Below, piece by piece: positions 56,101 to 64,000 of a DNA stretch of 64,000 bases. Made by a program: the position numbers and the translations under genes. This DNA comes from Lagopus muta (Eukaryota; Chordata; Aves; Galliformes; Phasianidae). A model generated the notes under the pieces. It did not search any database and was not told the DNA's origin. It saw only the letters and a list, made by a program, of their open reading frames with translations. The first letter of the stretch is position 1. Each line of letters opens with the position of its first letter. Location of the stretch: the NCBI RefSeq assembly GCF_023343835.1, contig NC_064440.1, positions 29,333,537-29,397,536 on the forward strand, in the 5' to 3' direction.

Positions 56101-59100
56101 TGACTTTCTGCCATTCTGCTGTAAATTTGGAGGCCAAGCATTAGGAAGGAAACAACTCTGGAAGAGATAGGTACAGGAATTACTTGAACGTGGCTAATTT
56201 GGAAGCAGTTAATGTGGTTTTATTATTACATCCTGTTTTTAATGACAAGGAAAGGAACAGAGGGGGAAAAAAATGAATTTTTACATTAGTAGCAAAGCTT
56301 CTGTCTCCCCCTAAAAAAATTACTTGAAAGAGGTCATGATTTTGACATGTAAGTACAAAACTCAAGTAAACATGATTTTGCCTCATCTTGCCAAAAGCTT
56401 GTTGAAAAAGGATGGAAAGTATCAGGAAGCAGAGATTTTTAGGATCCTGCAGGCATCCATTTGTTGCTCCAAATCCTGTTCCTGTAATATGAAGCATTCC
56501 TAGTGAAAGGAGACACCTGCTTTTCCACGAGGCAGTTCCCCTATGGGCCGTGAATAATCTGATACACTTCAGCAGGGTTTTTCATCCTTCTGAATCCAGC
56601 AGTAATCCAATTTAAAATACAGAGTGGATTTTCCAAGGTAATAAATTATATCTGTTATTAACATAATGTTTTGGACAAAGTTCTCTTTACAAAGTTAACT
56701 AGAGGTTTCTAAGGACCTGGATAATTCATCAATATGGTTTTGGCATCCTCCTTTCTTAGTATTGATAATGAATATTCCAAGCTGAAATATCTCTCTGAAA
56801 TAAGACAACGTGATATACTGCATTAGAAAAGTTCTTATACATGGTAGGTTTGCATTGTTACGTATTGAACCAACAGTCTGAAACAGCTGTACAACTGAGA
56901 ACATCGGTAGAAAGCTAAGCCACGTTACATAGTTAGTATTAGTAAATTCAGTATATGGGAAAACACATTTTCCAAGTCCAGAAATCCAAAGATAGAAGCA
57001 ATGCATGTTAAAAATTCTCTCTACTTACACTTTTAAACCAAGTGATCCTGATTAAGTTTGTTTAGGTGTTCTATACTGAACTGAAAGCAATAATCTTCAA
57101 GCAAGTGATGCTTTTACTTTCTTGTTCTTCTGGCTTAAGAAATACTACAAACTTGCATATCTTTCTAAGATGCATACATCAGATGTGTGATTATAGATGC
57201 TCAGCATATAAGGCAGTGACAGAAAGAAGCTACACCAGTGTTATTACCACACCAAAACTAAGCACATTTACAGACACCAACAGCGTGACCACAGTGAGTC
57301 CACAAAAAATAGTTTGAAAATCAAATACTGGTAAAGTTTTCTTAATGAGTACAATGTAAGCACATGTCACAAACCACCCTAGATTAGAGGCTGCAGTTTT
57401 GCTGCACATTTGTGAAGCATCTGAAAGCAACTGGTGCTATCACAGTGATGCTGAAAAGAATTCAGAGCTGATGCTGGACTGTCCCGCAGAGCACTCCATT
57501 TTCAAGATCAACATCAGAAAGCAGCATTGGTGACAAGCTCAGGAGCGTGCCTTTTTATAACTGCAGCTTGGCACTCTTAAGTGAATTTTCAAGTAATTGT
57601 TGTTAAATCTGCATCAAGCAGCAACCCAGAGCTTTTACACGGCTTCCGAAAGAGTAAAATCACTTGCAAAAAATATATATTCCTTTTTAAGTTCTTATTT
57701 GTGAAGCTTCTTGCAAAATCTTTTTGATGAGGTTTTTTGAAGTATTACTTTACATGACTACATCCATTTCAGCAATGCAGAACAGATAATGAAAATCACT
57801 CAATATCATTGCCTTTCCAGCTGCAGTTCAAGCTGAAATATTAAGCTATCACATAACCCTGGCAACTCTCCAGGCAGAAAAAAAATGCTTTGCACCTGTT
57901 TACAAATGTATGTAGTCATTATTCATCATTACCTTGAGTCTACATCTGATTAAATATGTTCGAGCCAGCCTTCTTTTCCACTACACCTGTTTCACAGCCC
58001 TCTTACAGTCCAGATGAATCCTTAGTTTCTAAATGGCAGAGAATCCCGACTGCACTCGCCATTTCATTTTCCTGCAACAGTTCAATATCTGTAAATCAAT
58101 GCATTCATTCAACATCTCCTTGAAAATCTCTGAAGCAAACCTACATCCAGTGTACATAAAAGCCTCTTAGATGTCTTTTACCAACAGAAACCACCGCACT
58201 GAAAATCACTATGTACTATTGATAGCTTACACTCCCCCACCTCACTATTTTACAAAAGCATCCTTTCAAGTACAAGCATGAAGAAAAATGACATCATTAT
58301 TTAACTGGGAAGAATTCACAGAAATGCTGACACTTCCCATTGTTGTCAGCACTACAACTGTTCTAGACGTTTATGTCAGGCTTGGAGTATTTTGGAAGCA
58401 TTACACAGCTTGGGAATTGAACTCAATCGCACAAACCAAACACGATGACAATATTTAGTTACTTTGGAGCCATAATATGACAGAAGGAACTACTGGGAAA
58501 ACTTAAAACAAACGCAGTTCCTTTGTTGAACACCATCCAAGATGCTGACATCGCTGCTTAAACCAAAAAACACCGGAGGCTTCTTGAAAAATAAACAGCA
58601 CCATAAGGAAAGCGTGTGAATCTGCCTACATGGAGCTCTGAATTATTCCAGTCATCATTTACCAGCTATAATCAACCCACTTACCCTTCACTTGTCAGAC
58701 TGCCTTCTGATCTTACGGAATATGATCAAAGACTGTATTCACAGAACAGATCTCAGAAATAGGTTTTGCCCATATATCTTGTGCTTAAACTGCATGCTTA
58801 CTGTATACCTGCAATCAGATTGCTAGGAATAAGTTTCACCTCCTTATTACTTGGAAAGCAGGACATGAACTGCACTTCAGCAGGGTTTTTGTTTGTCTTT
58901 AACCTGCACTTGAGAATTTGGAATAAATACTGCTTCAGTTAATTGGGATGGAGAGGTCAGAAAAGGAATCCTTATAATTCTACAACTGCAGATAGGCACT
59001 TATTAGAACAGGAGTGAGTGCCTGGATTCCTCAAGTGACTGCCCACACAAACTCTCATCTGTGTGACCAAAAGGTATTTACACTGACCTTCAAGACAAGA

Positions 59101-61306
59101 GAGTGCTCCTATTTCAAGACTGAGGGTAGGAGAGACTCCTAGTTCTTTCTACAGCTCTGTCTCAACAGGTACTAGGAAATAACAAATAATTGTTTTCTCT
59201 GCACTGAGCCACAGAAAAAAAGCATTTACATAGTGAGTGAGAAATTTAAAGTGGTTCAGATTATAACACAGATTTTGAGAGGAAAAACAGAAGATAAAAC
59301 AGGAACATTTAAAGTCTAACACTGCCTTTTACAGAAACATGAGAGCATATCCACATCCTCTTGCAACACAGAATATGAAAGATTTTCCACAAGATCCTTT
59401 CCAGATCACTTCTTCTGAAGCAAAGCCCCACTGAAGGCTGTATCCTTTTGCAAATAGCAGTAATGGTAAGAGGTTTCCCAGTAAAGGTCCAGTGACATAA
59501 GGGACACATGAGGCTCCTTACAAGTTCCCATGGGCAGCTTTTGGGAGCACAGGAAAGTGCACCGCTCAGAGATCCAGAAAGGACACATACAACTGCCTTC
59601 TACCAGATGCTCTGCCCTACACCTATGCTGATCAGAAGGGAAAAAACAAACTGGCTGCATAGACAACAATGGACTATTAAGGGAGCTTGAGATGTTCAAT
59701 GAGAAAGAGCCAAAATAGCCGATACCTTTTAACCCTGCTTGTGCCCGAACAGCCAACAACAGCAAAGAGAAGACTTGTAAGGAGATAATCAGTCCCAGGG
59801 GCAATGCAGTCCATAATATGCATGCTAGGGGAGCACGAAGCACTGCTGAGGTGAGTTGGAAGAGGAGAATAAAATGTGGTTGAAGCTGCTTATCTTCAAT
59901 TCTTCAGTTACAGAGGAGAAAAGGGCACTCACAGTGCAGGTGGAGGCAACGTTATTTGAAATCACCAGCCTTAAGTTCTGTGGGACTCGCATCAACAAAA
60001 TTATGTTCACATACACACCACCACTAGAAATTGCACGTTTCCAGAGTGAAGTGCACATTATTATACTTCAGCAAAGCATGGGTTTACCAGATTTTACAAA
60101 TGAAGCTAAAGGAAAACAGATGACTGAAGCACGTGAGAGGAGCATGTAGAGCTTAACATTTGTTTTATTGATGCCTGTCTTCAAAAGTCAAATGAAATTT
60201 AAATTGGTGGGTGACCAGTTAGAGAAAAACAAACCAAAGACATCCCAAAGACACTCTCAAGGAGAAAGAACTGCACGAATAGCTTTTGGACAAGATGAAA
60301 AAACAGTCTACAAAATTTACTTGACATCACTTAGTTCGTGATGAAGTTTTAAGAGCATGACTTGTCTTACAGATGAGGCAAAGGATCTAGCTCAGAAGAA
60401 AATCAGCAGAAGTAATTTATATATGAGAAAAAAAGCCAAGCCACAACAGGAACAGGGAGATTGCAGGCTTGGCCATGCAAGAGACCCCAGCCACACTACC
60501 CCCACTTCTGCAATTGATGGCTTGGCCGTGGCCGCTGCTTGCCCTCAGTGGAGAGAAAAGATTGGAAGAGTGGGAAGAAACAGGAAGGTTTTGCATTATG
60601 CTGTTATTTGCAGTGCCAGCAACAGCCAAAACAGATTAGTCGGTGTCCAAATTCAAGAGCACGTGCTTCAGAGCCAGCTTCCCAGTTGTTCACCATTTAT
60701 CTACCCCTCATCTTCTAACATAGTGTGAACTATTTCAAAACTTGAGTAAGTCACCCTCAAATTACTTATCTCCATTTCAGCTGAAGTGAGTATTCCTGGT
60801 ATGAGTGGTTTTCTCCAGAGCGCAACTAATTCTCAGTGTAAATACCCACCTGTCTCCACAACCAATTTCACAAAACGGTTGTAAAAAAGTGGAATTTAGA
60901 ACAGTCATTAAAGATAACATCCCCTAATGATGTTGAAATTTTGGACCATATACAGAATTCTGTACACAGAACAGTTTTGTTCCAATGAATGGCAATAACA
61001 GTCCACTCTTCTGGGTAGAATATACAGTCCTCAGAATGTGAGGACGTTGGGGCTCTGAAAATAAGTTAGTTTCAATGCTTTTTTTTTTGTTAATTTTTCT
61101 CCCCCACATTAACTAGCACAGTAATACTGAAAACTATGTCCCCTAAAAGTTTAATGCAAGTCTACTGAACTGAATTTTGCAGATATTTTAGAATATTCAT
61201 TTAGCAACCCACCTCTTAAATTACATGCAAACACAGAAGGAAACTGTTGAGTGAGGGGCACTAAAACAAGCAGGGAAAGAGGTGTAACAATATAAATAGG
61301 ACGGTT
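53191..61306. other. Gene-poor intergenic DNA
   Basis: Over 8 kb of AT-rich sequence without a recognisable exon, RNA gene or transposon. A small (GAAA)n run occurs near 55525. Open frames at 55805-56170, 59406-59843 and 60357-60728 are unsupported; the 59406-59843 minus frame begins with GTG, not ATG. PMS1 exons would be expected on the minus strand somewhere to the right, but I found none. Confidence 0.55.
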
Positions 61307-61325
61307 GGGGGGGGGGGGGGGGGGG
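61307..61325 (+). repeat. G19 homopolymer
   Basis: Nineteen consecutive G between acggtt and aagaaacgg, in otherwise AT-rich DNA. Such a run can fold as a G-quadruplex and is prone to slippage and sequencing error. Confidence 0.9.
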
Positions 61326-61920
61326 AAGAAACGGTAGGAACTTGCAAGGAACAGAAAAAATGCCAAACGTGGTCTTTCAACCTCAGATTAAAGACTTAAA
61401 AAACTGGCTTTATAGTTTAACAAAATGTTATTTCCAATTTGAAGTTGCTCTTGATAGCAGTGAGTGCTGGGGAAGAAGGAAGCTGTAGCTAGAAAGAGGG
61501 ATGGAGAAAAGGCAGTTGTGGGTAACTAAAAGAACGCAAGAGTGCAAAAGCCATGCATGGGTGGAAGAGTGAACTTCTTTCTAGAGGAAGAGGCTGCAAG
61601 GGATGAAGAAGGCAGCAGAAATAAGAAAAAAAGATGGAAGTCAGGTAGCTGGAAAAGAAAGCGTATGAACAGTTGAGACTATTTGCTGAAGTAACAGAAA
61701 AATCAGAATTAAAAAGTTTACAATAAGGATAAATCCAATATACTCCTCGGATATCGACTTCTGACAAAATAAGCATGGTGCTTAAACTAACGGAATACAG
61801 ATACTCAAAAGTTGAGTGGGTGTCAGGTAGTGAAAGAAGATAAAAAAAGTAAAATGAAACAGATGCCCAAAATCACGGGATACGTACCTCCACATTATCT
61901 AGCTATGAATCTTCTTCCAC
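61326..61920. other. Intergenic purine-rich stretch
   Basis: The plus strand is loosely purine-rich from about 61480 to 61660 (gaagaaggaagctg, agaaagagggatggagaaaa) without a regular unit. I see no gene here. Confidence 0.5.
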
Positions 61921-61983
61921 TTATAAAATAAAAATTAAAAAAATATATTAAAAATAAAATAAAATAAAAAAAAAAAAAATAAA
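61921..61983 (+). repeat. A/T low-complexity (AAAAT-type) tract
   Basis: Sixty-three bases of A and T only, dominated by aaaat/aaaata units and a run of 13 A. It is a simple repeat. Confidence 0.85.
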
Positions 61984-62321
61984 GCCTTTCAATCTCATAT
62001 TGGAAATAGAAGCTGGTACAAAACTTAAAAGGATGCTGATCTGCCAAAGATAAGACAAATATGTCACACACAGAGAAGGATGCAGAAGTCACAAGTACTT
62101 GTGAAAGTTAACAGCAAGAGAGAGTAATGTTATGCCTTATGGGGAGCGTCAGCATGAATAAAGCTGTTTATATTTACTTACACATAAACTGACTTAAAAT
62201 TGTAGGCTCCCTCTCATAACAGAATAACAGTTAACTTTTAATGAACACAGGAGAAACTTTACACAGCACAGTCATATTTTATGCAAATATTTACCACTAT
62301 ATATTTAAATTACACTGGTAA
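61984..62321. other. Intergenic DNA
   Basis: About 340 AT-rich bases between the simple repeat and the next CR1 copy. I see nothing recognisable in it. Confidence 0.5.
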
Positions 62322-63280
62322 ATTCATAGAATCACAGTATCATAGGAGTCAGAAAGGATCTCTAGAGATCACCTAGTCCAACCATCCGCTTACAGCAGGT
62401 CGAGCAGGAAAGCATCCAGGAGGGTGTTGAGTATCTCCAGAAAAGGAGACTTCACAACCTCTCCAGCAGTCTGTTCCAGTGCTCTGTCATCATCACAGTG
62501 AAGAAGTTCTTGTACATGTTTATACGTAACTTTCTGTGTTCCACTTTTTGCCTGTCGTCCCCTGCCCTGTGGCTGCACACCACTGAAAAGAGCCCCATCC
62601 ATTTGACTCCTGCATTTTAGGTATCCATCAATGGTTACGAGATTCCCCCCAGCCTTCTCTTCTCAAGGTTGAACAGCCCTATGTCTCTCAGCCTTTCCTT
62701 GTATGGGAGATGCTCCAGGCCCCTACTCATCTTTGTGGCCCTCCACTGGACTCTAGGAGATCCCTGTCTTTTTTGAACTGAGGAGCCCAGAACTGGAGAC
62801 AGGTGCATCATTACCACAGCAGAATACAGGGTGAAGTTCACCTCCCTGACCTGCTGGCCATGCTCTTTTTAGCAAACCGCAGGGTACCATTGGCTTTCTT
62901 GGCCACAAGGGCACACTGCTGGCTGATGGCTGACCTGTTGCTCAGCAGGCAGCCAGGTCCTTCTCCACCAAGTTCCTCTCCAGCAGATCAGCCCCAAACC
63001 TGTACTGAGGCACACAATTATTCCTCCCCACATGTAGGATTTCACATCTGCTCTTACTCAATCTCATCAGGTTTCTCCCTGCTCAATTTTCCGTTCTGTC
63101 CAGGTCCCATTGAAGGGCAGCACTTCCTTCTGGTGTGTCAGCCTCTACTCCCAGCTTCACATTGGCAGCAAACTTGGTGAGGATTAACTCTATTCCCCTT
63201 GGTCCAGGTCATTGATGAAGATGTCGAAACAAGACTGAACCCAGTACCAACGCCAAAGGAACACCACTAGTTACAGGCCA
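62322..63280 (-). mobile_element. CR1 LINE copy, about 960 bp, ending beside a tRNA gene
   Basis: The left edge attcatagaatcacagtatca is the CR1 3' octamer tail in reverse complement, followed by cacctagtccaaccatccgc and then long CR1 matches (gtccaggtcccattgaaggg, aacaccactagttacaggcc). The sense strand is minus. A minus-strand frame at 62635-62841 encodes a CR1 ORF2 end piece (VQWRATKMSRGLEHLPYKER, then LFNLEKRRLGG). The 5'-truncated edge is at about 63280, roughly ten bases past the 3' end of the tRNA-Leu gene and on the same strand. Frameshifts make it inactive. Confidence 0.88.
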
Positions 63281-63284
63281 AAAA
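63280..63284 (-). terminator. RNA polymerase III terminator of the tRNA gene
   Basis: On the minus strand a T5 run (plus-strand AAAAA) begins five bases beyond the last tRNA base. This is the usual Pol III stop signal and distance. It sits at the very edge of the CR1 copy. Confidence 0.75.
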
Positions 63285-63288
63285 TAAT

Positions 63289-63371
63289 TGTCAGGAGTGG
63301 GATTTGAACCCACGCCTCCAGGGGAGACTGCGACCTGAACGCAGCGCCTTAGACCGCTCGGCCATCCTGAC
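63289..63371 (-). tRNA. tRNA-Leu (anticodon CAG)
   Basis: The 83-base minus-strand sequence begins GTCAGGATGGCCGAGCGG (A box) and ends with the T-arm containing GGTTCAAATCC (B box), acceptor strand TCCTGAC and discriminator A. The acceptor stem GTCAGGA/TCCTGAC pairs fully, the anticodon arm is CTGCG-TTCAGGT-CGCAG with anticodon CAG (plus positions 63335-63337), and a long variable arm marks a type II tRNA. There is no intron. CCA is not encoded, as in eukaryotes. The sequence is almost identical to the vertebrate tRNA-Leu(CAG) I know, so it looks functional; it decodes CUG codons. Confidence 0.97.
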
Positions 63372-63394
63372 TCACAGAAATTACAGTCCTAAAA

Positions 63395-63460
63395 TTGTTT
63401 TTTTTTTTGTTGTTTTTTTTTTTTTTTTTGTTTTTGTTTTTTTTTTTGTTTTTTTTTTTA
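63395..63460. repeat. T-rich simple repeat upstream of the tRNA gene
   Basis: Sixty-six bases consisting of T runs broken by single G (units such as ttttttttttg) and ending in AA. On the minus strand it is an A-rich stretch starting 24 bases before the tRNA 5' end. It could be a decayed poly(A) tail or a slippage-prone tract. Confidence 0.85.
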
Positions 63461-64000
63461 ATTCTAAATGGTAATTTGTTTCTAAATTATAATACACCTG
63501 AACTGGTCAGGGCAATAAAACTAAGCTTCCCCTTTGGAGTTAAAAAAACAAACAAAACAACAACTATTAAGCCTTCACCAGGTAGGCTTACATTTAATCC
63601 TGGCTACAGATTGAGTAGTGGCTGCTTTCTCTGCAACAAATGAGCTGTAGGGTACATTGAGCTAAATGTGGTATCAGCTACTTAATTCAATTTATTTGAG
63701 CTTTCTTCACAGCTTAAAGAGAAGGATAAAGCTCATAGCATGTTCTTTCACTGACACACTAAGAAAGATTTAGCAAGATTTTCCACTTCAACTTTTCAAG
63801 CTTACTGTGTCACAGCAGGCTCCTATTTATTATTATTATTGTTACTATTATTTTACATAGTGAGGGTTATTTTTTTTCTTCAGTTTGATGACAGTTTCTC
63901 GTTGTTTTTCTTTCCTCACTTTAGAACTTCCAAAAAGCTCCAGAAAACAACTGCCTGAGGCAGGAGCCAAGACACAGAGATCCACACCAACTGAGGAAGT
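63461..64000. other. Right edge of the window, possible plus-strand exon start at 63925
   Basis: Mostly AT-rich non-coding sequence. At 63895-63924 a strong pyrimidine tract ends in ctttag, and the following 76 bases are open to the window edge in two plus frames. No similarity is recognised, so I do not call a gene. Confidence 0.3.

Noticed and set aside
59406-59843. 145-codon minus frame with a hydrophobic, signal-like beginning
   Set aside because: The frame opens with GTG, with no ATG near the hydrophobic part. No family is recognised and no gene signals surround it.
44691-63280. Expected PMS1 exons on the minus strand
   Set aside because: I looked because PMS1 follows MSTN in human synteny, but recognised no MutL-type or HMG-type segment. 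The gene probably lies beyond the window.

Overview
This is vertebrate nuclear DNA from a bird, most likely a galliform close to chicken. Three things point there: spliced genes with typical GT/AG introns, CR1 LINE fragments as the main interspersed repeat with no SINE/L1-type repeats, and a myostatin gene whose protein matches the chicken type almost residue for residue. The gene order HIBCH(+) - C2orf88/smAKAP(-) - MSTN(+) is the conserved amniote neighbourhood (human 2q32, inverted). No prokaryotic, phage or CRISPR feature is present.

Layout. 1-8182: introns and the last three coding exons of HIBCH, a mitochondrial enzyme of valine breakdown. 8183 to about 10.34 kb: its probable 3' UTR, meeting head-on the probable 3' UTR of C2orf88. 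12432-12695: the single coding exon of C2orf88 (smAKAP, a small membrane PKA anchor) on the minus strand. Its 5' part is inferred to reach a strong CpG island at about 19.0-20.4 kb, with a cluster of GATA motifs just inside. 20.5-37.9 kb: gene-free spacer with one short mariner-type element, a CR1 tail and several simple repeats. 37.9-44.7 kb: complete MSTN (CCAAT and TATA boxes, three coding exons of 373, 374 and 381 bp, 375 codons, 3' UTR with two AATAAA signals). 44.7-63.3 kb: gene-free, AT-rich DNA with three CR1 copies and simple repeats. 63289-63371: an intact tRNA-Leu(CAG) on the minus strand, with a CR1 copy beginning within about ten bases of its 3' end.

The three protein genes are unrelated in function (valine catabolism, cAMP/PKA anchoring, TGF-beta-type inhibition of muscle growth); they are neighbours by conserved synteny and do not form an operon or pathway. 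I looked for an undescribed system and found none. The best leads are the tRNA/CR1 junction, a 25-A run in the MSTN leader, an Ile at MSTN residue 81 where I recall Leu, the CpG island with its GATA cluster, and the opposed poly(A) signals between HIBCH and C2orf88.
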